From: Parapedobacter pyrenivorans
GTDB lineage: Bacteria; Bacteroidota; Bacteroidia; Sphingobacteriales; Sphingobacteriaceae
Assembly (NCBI RefSeq): GCF_014636865.1
Contig: NZ_BMER01000001.1
Location: 2,716,718-2,780,717 of the forward strand
DNA: 64,000 nucleotides
Reading direction: 5' to 3'
Shown here: piece by piece, positions 33,872 to 42,716 of the stretch
Layout: each line of letters opens with the position of its first letter
Numbering within the stretch: the stretch's first letter is position 1
Notes under the pieces: model-generated
Told to the model about the DNA's origin: nothing
What the model saw: the letters and a program-made list of their open reading frames with translations, nothing else
Databases searched by the model: none
Made by a program: the position numbers and the translations under genes

Positions 33872-34735
33872 TTATGTTTTGTTTGCTTCGTCCCGCTTCT
33901 CATTGCTCACTGCCTTTAATACCTCCCGCAATTTCGCTTGGTCTTGCATATAGGGTTCCAGATCGAGCAATTCCACCGTACGGAAGTCGATCGGATGGCT
34001 TTCGCTTTGCAAGGAAACGTATCCCCCTTTCAATATCTTTCCATCCGTTTTTACGGCTGGGTCGTAATTCGATACGTTTCCACCACCGATCTGAGGCTTG
34101 TAATAGGTCAATACCGTGTCGCCTTCAAGGATGTGATGCACTACAGAGTCGCCCAGTACGAGAAACTCCGCTGTTACCCATTGGTCGCCATGGTAAGTTT
34201 TTGAATCGGAGTTGATGCAGTGTGGGGTGAATAACTCGCCGCCCCTTTCCATCAATACATTGGTGCCTGGAGTACAGAGATTGCTGGTAGTCCGTTCGTT
34301 GGTGCCATCGCCGCCAAGTAATTGCCCTTCGATAGAAATGGGGAAGTCCTGGTCCTTTAACATGGTTTGCGGATCCTGTCCGTGCAGCATGGCACCGCTA
34401 TTTCGCCAGGCCCAGCCTTCGCCTCCCGGAGCCTGTTCGCCCGTGAAACGATATACGATCCGCAGCAGGTAAGCCGAGTACGGTGTGTTATAATGGATAT
34501 GGCCATACTGGAAATCGAAATCAGTATATCCATCATACCGAACCTTCAAGAGGCTGTCTTCTACACGGAAGGTATTGGCGTAGTTCTCGCCGACTTCGTG
34601 TTTGGCAATTTTCACCGTCCAATCGTTGAGGTCTTTCCCATTGAAAAGTTGGGTCCATTTTAGCTTGTCTGCCTTGTTTGTACAGGCGCATACCGCTGCA
34701 GCCATGGCAACGGCGAGAATAAGGGGAGCTTTCAT
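33872..34735 (-). CDS. DUF1080 / 3-keto-disaccharide hydrolase domain lipoprotein
   Basis: A 287-residue lipoprotein (lipobox VCAC, Cys18) with one concanavalin-like DUF1080 domain (KWTQLFNGKDLNDWTVKI start, GGEGWAWRNSGAMLHGQDP, SIEGQLLGGDG, HPIDFRTVELLDLEPYM end). Pfam calls this family 3-keto-disaccharide hydrolase, since members cleave 3-keto-glycosides after an oxidoreductase has acted. A second DUF1080 gene and a Gfo/Idh/MocA oxidoreductase lie 1.4-3.5 kb away on the other strand, with an AraC regulator between them. This supports such a pathway. The rpsT terminator lies between it and rpsT. Confidence 0.9.
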   Translation of the reverse strand: MKAPLILAVAMAAAVCACTNKADKLKWTQLFNGKDLNDWTVKIAKHEVGENYANTFRVEDSLLKVRYDGYTDFDFQYGHIHYNTPYSAYLLRIVYRFTGEQAPGGEGWAWRNSGAMLHGQDPQTMLKDQDFPISIEGQLLGGDGTNERTTSNLCTPGTNVLMERGGELFTPHCINSDSKTYHGDQWVTAEFLVLGDSVVHHILEGDTVLTYYKPQIGGGNVSNYDPAVKTDGKILKGGYVSLQSESHPIDFRTVELLDLEPYMQDQAKLREVLKAVSNEKRDEANKT

Positions 34736-34791
34736 CTATTTATGTTTGATGTTAGTTTTAATGCGATGAAGATACTAATAAATTGTATAAC

Positions 34792-35604
34792 CTACCGATC
34801 CCAAAGCCCACGGTGTTTGACATATTCACTTGGCCTTACCCCTACAATTCGGGTAAACGTGTTGCTAAATGTGGGCAGGCTGCTATAGCCTACCTTCGCG
34901 GCCACCTCATTGATAGCGAGCTTTTCGTCTAGCAGCAACGTTAACCCTTTGAGCATCCGCAAAATGGTGAAATATTGGATAAAGGACATATTGAGTTCCT
35001 TTTGGAATAGGCGAGCCAGTGAGCGCTCGCTGATACGAAACTGATCAGCAATGTGTTTAAAGCCGATGTTTTCCGCAATGTGCCTATCGAGGTATTCAAC
35101 AATCTTCACGAGGCGGGCGTCATCCGGATAAGGTAAGGCTAGAGGCAAAGCCCCCCGGCTTAGTTCAGGAAGCAGCAGCTTGAAGGATTTAGCGATGCCA
35201 TACCTGCTCTCCTCTTCCGGATGGATGTTGCCGTTCCATCTGTTGGTAAACATCATCAATTCCATCAATAAATCGTCTACGGGATAAATGGCCGTTCGAT
35301 GGAAAAAAGTATCATCGGAGGCAGATACCGGAAAATACAAATTGCGCATGATCACTTCCGGTGTACTGGGATGGATGCTATGGGGCATGCCTGCCGGAAT
35401 CCAGATGTAATGCCTCGCCGGCAGGAAGTAGGATTGTTCGGGTGTGTTGAGGTACACGACTCCACCTTCCGTATAAAGGAACTGCCCTTTTTCATGTTTG
35501 TGCTCGGGAATGAGTTTTTCACCCATTACGGCATGATGGCAGTAAATCGTATCAGAATACCGGTCTACTTCTGTGATGTAATACCTGTTTACGTAGTGCT
35601 TCAT
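34792..35604 (-). CDS. AraC family transcriptional regulator with cupin sensor domain
   Basis: About 270 residues. An N-terminal cupin-type arabinose-binding fold (HHAVMGEKLIPEHKHEKGQFLYTEGG, RHYIWIPAGMPHSIHP) is followed by two HTH motifs of AraC proteins near the C-terminus (HIADQFRISERSLARLFQKEL, INEVAAKVGYSSLPTFSNTFTRIVGVRPSEY). The start at 35604 (MKHYVNRYY) is preferred, because the longer frame from a TTG at 35625 overlaps a perfect -7 element (TATTTTTG, complement of 35623-35630). It is divergent from the Gfo/Idh operon and 56 bases upstream of the DUF1080 gene, so it may control both. Confidence 0.92.
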   Translation of the reverse strand: MKHYVNRYYITEVDRYSDTIYCHHAVMGEKLIPEHKHEKGQFLYTEGGVVYLNTPEQSYFLPARHYIWIPAGMPHSIHPSTPEVIMRNLYFPVSASDDTFFHRTAIYPVDDLLMELMMFTNRWNGNIHPEEESRYGIAKSFKLLLPELSRGALPLALPYPDDARLVKIVEYLDRHIAENIGFKHIADQFRISERSLARLFQKELNMSFIQYFTILRMLKGLTLLLDEKLAINEVAAKVGYSSLPTFSNTFTRIVGVRPSEYVKHRGLWDR

Positions 35605-35622
35605 GCGGTGAATTTGCGGGGT

Positions 35623-35630
35623 CAAAAATA
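35623..35630 (-). promoter_or_regulatory. -7 element of the AraC-type gene
   Basis: On the minus strand this reads TATTTTTG, a perfect TAnnTTTG match 18 bases upstream of the ATG at 35604. It overlaps the only start of the longer reading frame, so it decides the shorter start. Confidence 0.55.
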
Positions 35631-36158
35631 AAGAGAAAATGTGATTCTTTTTGTCTAAAATGGATAAATTTATGACTGATTATAATAAGTGTGGCTGGTT
35701 TGTTGAACGTGCTATGCGATCGCGGAAATGAAATTAATTCATAGGGGTTTAATTTGCATGATAGTGTAAAAATATTACGGTTTGGGCGTTTTGAAATTAA
35801 CCACGGTCATTTTGGAAACTGACTTCGGAGAGTTCCCGGACTTTGTTCGGAGACTTTTCCAACTGACTTCGGTCTCGTTTGGCGAAAATCGGGATGAAAA
35901 CTGAAGCGAAAAAAATGCAATTGGTATTTAAGGCTGTTTTTAAGCTGTGTAACGGCTCTGAGTTTTTAGAGGCCAAACTATCCAAAGCGGCATTGGGTTG
36001 AAATTAACTCGGGGTTAATGTTACTGAGAAATCTGATGTCCAAGATGTACAATCGGCCACCCAGTGGGATGAATTTGATAGGCATGTGCCTCATTTTTAT
36101 AAAAGATCAATATATTAGTGGCCTGTTTGAAGATACTAAATAAGCAACAATTCGTACA
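35631..36158. other. Long intergenic region with short direct repeats
   Basis: About 530 bases between the AraC gene and the oxidoreductase hold no convincing gene. The 12-mer AACTGACTTCGG occurs twice, at 35817-35828 and 35861-35872. Between the copies are related words CGGAGAGTT and CGGAGACTT. Open frames here are short and look non-coding. The region may carry operator sites for the divergent regulator, or a decayed gene. Confidence 0.45.
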
Positions 36159-37472
36159 ATGATCACAAAAATGTCTCTCGGCAGCGGGGGTGACTCCCGC
36201 CGCACCTTTCTGAAGAAGGCGGGGGCTGCGGCTATTATCCTGCCGTTCGCACACCAATTGGGCTTCTCGAATGACCTGTCCCTTGCAAAAAAGAAAACAT
36301 TGAAGATTGGCCTGATAGGCTGCGGAGGTCGTGGTACCGGCGCTGCCGCCCAAGCGCTTCGGGCAGATCCGGATGTGCAGCTCGTAGCGATGGGCGACAT
36401 CTTTGAAGACCAGATCGCAACGGCCTACGATGCCTTGATGAAAATAGAGTCCTCGAAGATGAAGGTGAAAGACAAGCATAAATTCGTGGGATTCGATGCT
36501 TATCAGAAGGTAATCGATGCCGGCGTAGATGTGGTACTATTGGCTTCTCCTCCTGTTTTCAGGCCTTTGCACCTGGAGGCCGCAGTCAATGCGGATAAGC
36601 ACATCTTTTGCGAAAAGCCCGTGGCCATCGACCCACCGGGGGTTCGGAAAGTCTTGGAGGCCGTACGGAAATCCAAAGCGAAAAACCTCGCAGTGGTTTC
36701 TGGTTTCTGTTTCCGTTATGCAAGCCCCAACCGGGCGGTATTCGGCCAGGTATTGGATGGTGCTATCGGTGATGTGCTGTCGCTTTCGTCATTCCGGTAC
36801 GGTGGTGACCTTAGTCTCAAACCACGACAAGCAGGATGGTCGGACTTAGAGTTCCAATTGCGCAATTGGTTCTATTACAATTGGATGTCGGGTGATCTTG
36901 TTGTGGAGCAGGCCGTGCATAGCTTGGATATGATGTCTTGGGTAATGGGTGATATCCACCCGGTGAAGGCAATCGGGAGCGGGGGCAGGCAGGTACGGGT
37001 CGCGGAAGAAAAAGGGAATGTATTCGACCATTTCGCGGTGGAGTTTGAATATGAAAATGGTGTGAAGGGATATCACTTCGCCCGGCAGCAGGTAGGATGC
37101 ACGAACCGGAATAGCGTGGATGTAATCGGTACAAAGGGAAAGATGGCCGTCGAAATCGGCAGCCGTTACGAAATCCTAGGGCAGCGCCAATGGAAATATG
37201 ATGGCCCCAACAACAATATGTATCAGACGGAACATGACGAACTGTTTGCGTCCATACGCGCGGGCTCACCCATCAATGATGGCGACTGGATGACCAATAG
37301 CACCATGTTGGGCATACTGTGCACACTGGCGGCTTACAGCGGTACGGAAGTTACTTGGGAGCAAGCACTGCAATCAAATGTGATGTGGGGTCCCAATCCC
37401 GAGGATTACCGCATGGACATGCCTCCTCCAATCGTCCCGGTGGCGAAACCCGGAACGGGCTTAATCATTTAA
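36159..37472 (+). CDS. Exported Gfo/Idh/MocA family oxidoreductase (Tat signal)
   Basis: A 437-residue NAD(P)-dependent oxidoreductase. The N-terminus has a twin-arginine signal ([19 protein letters not shown], about residues 12-32), so it is folded with its cofactor and exported. The Rossmann motif [18 protein letters not shown] and conserved [10 protein letters not shown] (Lys of the EKP motif) follow, then the C-terminal alpha/beta domain. Related exported enzymes oxidise sugars at C3 with tightly bound cofactor. The next gene, three bases on, is a DUF1080 protein. An ATG at 36171 is an alternative start. Confidence 0.92.
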   Translation: MITKMSLGSGGDSRRTFLKKAGAAAIILPFAHQLGFSNDLSLAKKKTLKIGLIGCGGRGTGAAAQALRADPDVQLVAMGDIFEDQIATAYDALMKIESSKMKVKDKHKFVGFDAYQKVIDAGVDVVLLASPPVFRPLHLEAAVNADKHIFCEKPVAIDPPGVRKVLEAVRKSKAKNLAVVSGFCFRYASPNRAVFGQVLDGAIGDVLSLSSFRYGGDLSLKPRQAGWSDLEFQLRNWFYYNWMSGDLVVEQAVHSLDMMSWVMGDIHPVKAIGSGGRQVRVAEEKGNVFDHFAVEFEYENGVKGYHFARQQVGCTNRNSVDVIGTKGKMAVEIGSRYEILGQRQWKYDGPNNNMYQTEHDELFASIRAGSPINDGDWMTNSTMLGILCTLAAYSGTEVTWEQALQSNVMWGPNPEDYRMDMPPPIVPVAKPGTGLII

Positions 37473-37474
37473 TT

Positions 37475-38248
37475 ATGCTGGCTAAGATTAACCGACTCAG
37501 CAACTATCTTTGTGCCGCCTTGTTGTCGCTCGCGGTTTTGGCAGCAACGGAAGGCATCGCACAAGAGCGGCACATTACATTCGGAGCGGAAACGGATTTT
37601 ACACAGCTGGTGTCCGGTAAAAAGATCAAACCCAAAAAAATCAACTGGATTGATGTGAATACGGCCGCTAATACCTGGCGGCGCGATGGTGATTTATTGA
37701 TCTGTAGCGGAGAACCCATTGGGGTAATGCGATCGGAAAAGCAATATGAAAATTACATCCTTACGGTTGAATGGCGCCATATGGAAGCCGGTGGGAACTC
37801 CGGTATGTTTATGTGGAGCGATGCGAAACCCGGCGAACAAAACCGCTTGCCGGGTGGCGTGGAAGTGCAGATGCTGGAGCTGGATTGGGTCAACTTGAAT
37901 ACTCGTGACGGCAGAAAGCCGCCCATTGCATATGTGCACGGCGAATTATTTGGAGTAGGTGGGGTTACGACGGTGCCAGACAATCCACGGGGCGAGCGCA
38001 GCAAATCAATAGAAAATCGGTGTAAGGGAAAGGGAGAATGGAACCATTATGAAGTAATTTGCGTGGATGGTACCATTAAACTGTCCGTAAATGGTAAATT
38101 TGTAAACGGGATAAGCCAATCAACCATTAAGAAGGGATACTTATGTCTGGAGTCGGAAGGTGCAGAAATCCATTTCCGTAACCTGCGGATTGTCGAATTG
38201 GCACCTGGCGTCACCACGGCATCACAAACTGCTGATACGGTATATTGA
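37475..38248 (+). CDS. Secreted DUF1080 / 3-keto-disaccharide hydrolase domain protein
   Basis: A 257-residue protein. The start at 37475 is chosen because it gives a signal peptide ([19 protein letters not shown]) and sits two bases after the oxidoreductase stop. The longer frame to 37319 lies inside that gene. The DUF1080 core shows [70 protein letters not shown] and the closing [17 protein letters not shown]. It likely cleaves the 3-keto-glycoside made by the partner enzyme. Its DUF1080 sequence differs clearly from the one at 33872, suggesting a different substrate or step. Confidence 0.9.
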   Translation: MLAKINRLSNYLCAALLSLAVLAATEGIAQERHITFGAETDFTQLVSGKKIKPKKINWIDVNTAANTWRRDGDLLICSGEPIGVMRSEKQYENYILTVEWRHMEAGGNSGMFMWSDAKPGEQNRLPGGVEVQMLELDWVNLNTRDGRKPPIAYVHGELFGVGGVTTVPDNPRGERSKSIENRCKGKGEWNHYEVICVDGTIKLSVNGKFVNGISQSTIKKGYLCLESEGAEIHFRNLRIVELAPGVTTASQTADTVY

Positions 38249-38317
38249 ATCCGTCGGCAAAGGTGATTATTGACAATATCTTAATCACGGTTTAATTGCA
38301 GCGTAACAAGTAGGGGA

Positions 38318-38407
38318 TACCTTTGCATCAACAAGAAGATAAATACAATATTCATTTTGTTAGGTTTGGTTAAATGGAAAAGCCCTGCTGTGAAGCGGGG
38401 CTTTTTT
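38318..38407 (+). ncRNA. Candidate small RNA between orphan promoter and terminator
   Basis: A perfect -7 element TACCTTTG at 38318-38325, with ATTG at 38295-38298 and a 19-base spacer, is followed by an intrinsic terminator at 38378-38407. No credible gene lies between, so a transcript of roughly 75 bases is predicted. It could be a free small RNA or the end of the upstream operon with an internal promoter. Confidence 0.4.
38378..38407 (+). terminator. Intrinsic terminator upstream of the aquaporin gene
   Basis: The hairpin arms AAAAGCCCTGC and GCGGGGCTTTT (one wobble pair) enclose a short loop and are followed by T residues. It separates the DUF1080 operon from the aquaporin gene. Confidence 0.8.
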
Positions 38408-38443
38408 GTGGATAAAAAATATATTTTTTTAAACGGAAGATAT

Positions 38444-38451
38444 TATCTTTG
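38444..38451 (+). promoter_or_regulatory. -7 element of the aquaporin gene
   Basis: TATCTTTG is a perfect TAnnTTTG match, 22 bases upstream of the chosen ATG at 38474. It lies just after the terminator at 38378-38407, so the aquaporin is its own unit. Confidence 0.6.
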
Positions 38452-38473
38452 AGTGAACCAATTTATAAAATCC

Positions 38474-39190
38474 ATGGAAATTAAAACTTCAACTAAGTTC
38501 GTAGCCGAATTGATCGGTACCTTTGGTTTGGTGCTTTTTGGTTGCGGAGCCGCTGCAGTGGCCGGTGCAGATACCCTTGCCGGCCTTTCGGGCTTGGGTC
38601 TATTAGGGATCGCGCTGGCCTTTGGCTTGTCGGTGGTCGTCTTTGCTTACGCTATCGGTGGCATCACCGGTTGCCACATCAATCCGGCCATTACTATTGC
38701 TATGCTTGTGAACGGCAAGATTTCCGTAAGTGACGCAATCACTTATATTATTGCCCAATTCATTGGCGCGTTATTGGGTGCGTTTGTGCTGCAACAGGTA
38801 CTTAGCGGCCAGCTCGCAGGTTTCACGCCGGTTGAGTGGGCCTACGGCTCCAATGGTTGGGGTGATGGCTACCAGAATGAATACGGCACGGGTGCCGCTT
38901 TTTTGGCTGAGGCCGTGCTGACGTTCCTGTTTTTGTTTGTGATATTTGCCGTCACCTCCAAATGGGGGAATGGCACGATGGCCGGACTGGCCATTGGCCT
39001 CACGTTGGTGCTTATCCATTTGGTTGCCATTCCCATTACGGGCACTTCGGTTAATCCTGCGCGTAGTTTCGGTCCGGCCATCTTAGCGGGTGGGGCGGCT
39101 GTGAGCCAGTTGTGGCTGTTTATCGTGGCCCCGATTGTGGGGGCTGTTGTGGCGGCGGTTGTTTGGCGGCTTTTGGAAAAGAAAAACTGA
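38474..39190 (+). CDS. aqpZ: Aquaporin Z-like MIP family channel
   Basis: About 238 residues with six membrane helices and two half-helices. Both NPA boxes are present: GCHINPAITIAML and TGTSVNPARSFGPAIL. The residue pattern near the second NPA (an Arg directly after NPA) and the overall length fit water-selective AqpZ more than glycerol facilitators, which carry an Asp there. The ATG at 38474 (MEIKTST) is chosen because the longer frame starts right at the promoter element. A strong terminator follows. Confidence 0.93.
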   Translation: MEIKTSTKFVAELIGTFGLVLFGCGAAAVAGADTLAGLSGLGLLGIALAFGLSVVVFAYAIGGITGCHINPAITIAMLVNGKISVSDAITYIIAQFIGALLGAFVLQQVLSGQLAGFTPVEWAYGSNGWGDGYQNEYGTGAAFLAEAVLTFLFLFVIFAVTSKWGNGTMAGLAIGLTLVLIHLVAIPITGTSVNPARSFGPAILAGGAAVSQLWLFIVAPIVGAVVAAVVWRLLEKKN

Positions 39191-39199
39191 TATTGTAAT

Positions 39200-39233
39200 A
39201 CGGGGGATGTCTTTTCGCTTCCCCCGTTTTTTT
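39200..39233 (+). terminator. Intrinsic terminator after the aquaporin gene
   Basis: Arms ACGGGGGA and TCCCCCGT around an 11-base loop are followed by a T run. It sits between the convergent aquaporin and TonB-receptor genes and may serve both. Confidence 0.85.
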
Positions 39234-39236
39234 GAT

Positions 39237-41144
39237 TTAAATCCCATACTTAACACCCAAACTAAACCATCTCCCCGGCATGGGCACTGCCGATGCCTCA
39301 ATGTAGGTAATGTCGAAGATGTTTTGAACGTCTAAATAGATGTCAACCGGGTTGACGCGGTAGCCGAATCGGGCATCGCCTAGGAAATAGCTTTTATAGC
39401 TAATGCGTTCGTTGTACCGTGCCGCCGCGGTAACCGAAAGTTTGCCCGACGTAACGTGTACATGTACCGTTGCCTGATGGCGTAGGCTCTCGATGACGTA
39501 CTTGGAAAGGAATCCCTCATTTTGGCTGTCCTCAAATTCGGGCGATAACCATGTATAAGACAGTCCGGCCATCCACGTGGTTCGCTCGTACGGGGAGGCT
39601 ATTCGGTAATTCCCCGAAAATGTGAAGCCCCGGGTGCGGTTGCGCTGGAAATTATGTGGTTGCCAGGGCTCATTTGTTGATGTTCTTACCCAGTCGATAA
39701 AATCATTCATGTTTCGGTAGAAATACCCGATATGGGCCATTAGCCGGTTGTCCGCGTACTTAAGTCCGCCCTCCGCATGCCAAGCGCTTTCCGACTGCAG
39801 CAGTGGATTGCCGATGTTGCCCGGACGCTGGTCAATATAAAGATCTGTAAATGAAGGGATTCTATGACCCATGCCCGTGTGGCCCACCAGCTTCCATCGG
39901 TCGCTCAATTCGTAGCCCAAGTCGATGCCTGGAAATACCTGCCAGCCATAGTCCGAATTATAATTGATGTAAGCGCCGGCGCTGAGTAACAGCCGCTTTA
40001 TTTTTTCGGTTTTGAACTCGGTATATAACCCGTAGTTATTGCGGCTATGATCACCGATATTGCTGCTTTGGATAACTTCGTTGCGCATTTCGAGTCCGAC
40101 GCCGATATCACCTGCTCCCGTTTGGAGGGTCGCATTTACCTCGGTGTTGATCGTATGCGTGTGGTGTTGGCTCCGGGCACGGCTCAGGTCATGGCGGAAA
40201 TAGCGGTAGTCATCGTAGCCATAGCGGTAGCTAACACGGGGCGACAGCGAAAGGCGGTCGTTCAACCGGCTCCGGTATCCGATTGCTGCTAGTACCGTCT
40301 GCACAACTTCGCGCGATTCCTTGTCCCCCGGCGCGGCATAAAACCCATTGGCACCGAACCCGTTGGATACATAGCCGCCCATCAATGAAACGGCATCCGT
40401 GCTATTGGTGGCTACGTCGCCTTGATAAAACACCTTATTATTGCGGAATGCCGTGTTGTAACGGTAGCCATTGCCCGATTCGTGGCTGCCATACAATGAA
40501 TGGCGGCCCGCACGGCCGGCCCAAGTGCCGCCAAACTGTATCCCCCGCCCGTTGAAAAGTATATCGTTGTTTGCTGTGTCGCGTTTGAATCCCGAACCTG
40601 TATACACATGTGCCGATATGCCCGAAGTGGCAGGTTTCCTCGTTACGATGTTGATGGCACCCGTAAGGCTGTTGATGCCATAGATACGGGCTGCCGGCCC
40701 GCGTATGATTTCGATCCGCTCGATCGCATCGGTCGGTATGGGAAGGTTGAGGCTATTGTGCGCAGTTTGGGCATCCAATACCTTGATGCCGTTGACCAAA
40801 ATGAGGGTCTGCTCAAAACTGCCTCCATCGATACTGACATCCGCTTGTGTGCCAAAAGGCCCACGTTGTCGCAGATCCACTCCACCCACATGGCTTAGCA
40901 ATTCGTTGATTGAGCGGGCAGGCATCGCTTCTATTTGCTGTCTATCAATGATCTGGATGTTACGGTTCTGCTTGGTAAAAGGGAGTTGCATCCTATTTTC
41001 CGTTATGATCACCTCATTCAACGGGATTGCGGTGGAGTCTGCTAACTGCGGAGCCGACCGACTATCGGGGTTTATTTGCGCTAGTGTTAGACCAGACCAT
41101 AATACAGGTAATGTTGCGTACTTAAGGGTATATAATATTGTCAT
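39237..41144 (-). CDS. TonB-dependent outer-membrane receptor (vitamin/siderophore type)
   Basis: A receptor of about 635 residues, shorter than SusC and lacking the carboxypeptidase-like N-terminal domain. Start at 41144 (MTILYTLKYATLPVLW) gives a signal peptide ending near TLAQ and sits just after the -7-like element. The TonB box region LNEVIITENRMQ is followed by the plug (ARSINELLSHVGGVDLRQRG, DAIERIEIIRGPAARIYG) and a 22-strand-type barrel ending WFSLGVKYGI. The layout resembles BtuB/siderophore receptors. A MocR-type regulator is transcribed divergently, hinting at an amine, amino acid or vitamin B6-like ligand. No metal, haem or cobalamin genes are adjacent. Confidence 0.92.
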   Translation of the reverse strand: MTILYTLKYATLPVLWSGLTLAQINPDSRSAPQLADSTAIPLNEVIITENRMQLPFTKQNRNIQIIDRQQIEAMPARSINELLSHVGGVDLRQRGPFGTQADVSIDGGSFEQTLILVNGIKVLDAQTAHNSLNLPIPTDAIERIEIIRGPAARIYGINSLTGAINIVTRKPATSGISAHVYTGSGFKRDTANNDILFNGRGIQFGGTWAGRAGRHSLYGSHESGNGYRYNTAFRNNKVFYQGDVATNSTDAVSLMGGYVSNGFGANGFYAAPGDKESREVVQTVLAAIGYRSRLNDRLSLSPRVSYRYGYDDYRYFRHDLSRARSQHHTHTINTEVNATLQTGAGDIGVGLEMRNEVIQSSNIGDHSRNNYGLYTEFKTEKIKRLLLSAGAYINYNSDYGWQVFPGIDLGYELSDRWKLVGHTGMGHRIPSFTDLYIDQRPGNIGNPLLQSESAWHAEGGLKYADNRLMAHIGYFYRNMNDFIDWVRTSTNEPWQPHNFQRNRTRGFTFSGNYRIASPYERTTWMAGLSYTWLSPEFEDSQNEGFLSKYVIESLRHQATVHVHVTSGKLSVTAAARYNERISYKSYFLGDARFGYRVNPVDIYLDVQNIFDITYIEASAVPMPGRWFSLGVKYGI

Positions 41145-41158
41145 CCGATTGTTTTTTG

Positions 41159-41166
41159 CAAAAATC
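41159..41166 (-). promoter_or_regulatory. -7-like element of the TonB receptor gene
   Basis: On the minus strand this reads GATTTTTG, one mismatch from TAnnTTTG, 14 bases upstream of the ATG at 41144. The palindrome at 41177-41194 falls where the -33 element should be. Confidence 0.4.
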
Positions 41167-41176
41167 GTAACTTGCC

Positions 41177-41194
41177 GGCACATCACGATGTGCC
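41177..41194. promoter_or_regulatory. Perfect palindrome between TonB receptor and MocR genes, candidate operator
   Basis: GGCACATC and GATGTGCC are perfectly complementary around a 2-base AC spacer. The site lies 12 bases upstream of the MocR gene start (41207) and about 33 bases upstream of the receptor start (41144). It is placed to control both directions. Confidence 0.55.
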
Positions 41195-41206
41195 AGTTTT
41201 TATTTT

Positions 41207-42694
41207 ATGGATAGTCCGGTTTTGGTTCCTTATCGTAGTTTCATTCAGGTAGACCGTGGGTCTTCCACGCCGGTTTACCTACAGGTGGCCCACCAACTCA
41301 TCAATGCCATCCAGCGTGGTTACCTGATGGACGGGCACAAGTTGCCGGGCAGTAGGCTACTGGCAAAATTATTGGGGCTGCATCGGAATACCGTAGTGGC
41401 GAGCTATGCCGAGTTGGACGCGCAGGGATGGGTAGAAACGCGCCCGAGCCAGGGAGTCTTTGTGAGGAATGGCAAGCGCGAAAAGCCCATGAAACTCGCG
41501 TATGGAGGTGGCGGGGTGTTAGCCAGCTATCCCCGGCAAACCGGTTTTCAGTTCAAGAGATGGAACGTGTTGGATAATCCGTTCGATCGATCCACTGCGA
41601 AATTCAGCTTGGACGATGGCCTTCCGGACCACAGGTTATCTCATGTGGGGTATCTCTCTCGCTTGCTCCATACCAACATGCGGCGCAAGGGCAATCAGGC
41701 AAAGTTGGGTTACCACAATACGATGGGAAGCGAGTACTACAAAGAAAACTTGGCGAACTTCCTGAATCTGACCAGGGGGCTGCATATCTCCAGGAAGAAT
41801 ATCCTTGCCACGCGCAGCCAGGAGCTGAGTATCTATTTGGTGACGGAAACGCTGATATCGCCGGGTGATCGCGTAGTGGTCGGCGAGCTTAGCTACTTCG
41901 CAACCAACATGATCCTCCAAAAAGCTGGGGCCAATATCCTTACCGTTCCAATCGATGATGAAGGGATTGACGTCGTTGCTATTCGTCGGCTATGCGAACA
42001 TCAACCGTTCCGGATGCTCTACATTACACCCCATCACCATTATCCCACCACGGTCACGCTTAGTGCACGGCGTAGGGTGGAGTTACTGGAGCTCTCTGCA
42101 AAGTATGGATTTGTTATTCTGGAAGACGATTATGATTATGATTTCCACTATGACGGCAGTCCATTGCTTCCTATGGCGAGTGCGGATACAGGCGGTATGG
42201 TGGTATATGTTGGCACATTTGGAAAGTCAATGGCTCCTGGTTTCCGATCTGGTTTTATCGTGGCCCCTGATCGATTGATTGCTGAAATGGACAAACTCTT
42301 GGGTATTATGGATCGGCATGGCGATACCCTTACCGAATCCGCACTCGGTGAGATGATTGCCGACGGCGAAATCCATCGCTACCTTAAGAAATCCATACAA
42401 GCTTATCGGGTAAGGCGCGATTGCCTTGGACAGGTATTGGCGTCTAAGCTAGGCCATTGTGTAGATTTTACATTGCCGAATGGCGGTCTCGCCATCTGGA
42501 CGCAATGGCCGGTGACTCTCAATCTGATGCAACTCCAAAAACAATGCTTGGAGCACGACCTCTACCTGCCGCGTTACCTGCTCTATCAATCGCATAACTA
42601 CTGCGGCATACGCTTTGGATTCGGAAGCATGGCACCTGAAGAATTATCCGATGCTATTCAAGTCATTGCAGAAGCAACCGATGCTATCAGTTGA
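41207..42694 (+). CDS. MocR family regulator (GntR winged helix fused to PLP-dependent aminotransferase-like domain)
   Basis: A 495-residue regulator. The GntR winged helix is at about residues 15-85 (STPVYLQVAHQLINAIQRGYLMDGHKLPGSRLLAKLLGLHRNTV with wing TRPSQGVFV). A fold-type I aminotransferase-like domain follows, with PLP-binding lysine in VGTFGKSMAPGFRSGF and the EDDYDYDFHYDG aspartate segment. Members such as PdxR, GabR and TauR use PLP, or its adduct with an amine, as signal. It is divergent from a TonB receptor across about 60 bases containing a perfect palindrome, so that receptor is its likely target. The effector is unknown. Confidence 0.92.
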   Translation: MDSPVLVPYRSFIQVDRGSSTPVYLQVAHQLINAIQRGYLMDGHKLPGSRLLAKLLGLHRNTVVASYAELDAQGWVETRPSQGVFVRNGKREKPMKLAYGGGGVLASYPRQTGFQFKRWNVLDNPFDRSTAKFSLDDGLPDHRLSHVGYLSRLLHTNMRRKGNQAKLGYHNTMGSEYYKENLANFLNLTRGLHISRKNILATRSQELSIYLVTETLISPGDRVVVGELSYFATNMILQKAGANILTVPIDDEGIDVVAIRRLCEHQPFRMLYITPHHHYPTTVTLSARRRVELLELSAKYGFVILEDDYDYDFHYDGSPLLPMASADTGGMVVYVGTFGKSMAPGFRSGFIVAPDRLIAEMDKLLGIMDRHGDTLTESALGEMIADGEIHRYLKKSIQAYRVRRDCLGQVLASKLGHCVDFTLPNGGLAIWTQWPVTLNLMQLQKQCLEHDLYLPRYLLYQSHNYCGIRFGFGSMAPEELSDAIQVIAEATDAIS

Positions 42695-42716
42695 TAAAGG
42701 TTTGAATTTGAGGAAG

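Noticed and set aside
36817-37269. 150-codon minus-strand frame opposite the Gfo/Idh oxidoreductase
   Set aside because: It is an antisense frame with proline/serine/arginine-rich, non-protein-like composition, fully explained by codon use of the real gene.
38374-38415. Thirteen-codon frame MEKPCCEAGLFCG overlapping the terminator hairpin
   Set aside because: The codons are mostly the terminator stem itself, so the peptide is a by-product of the hairpin sequence. No ribosome-binding or conservation evidence is available.
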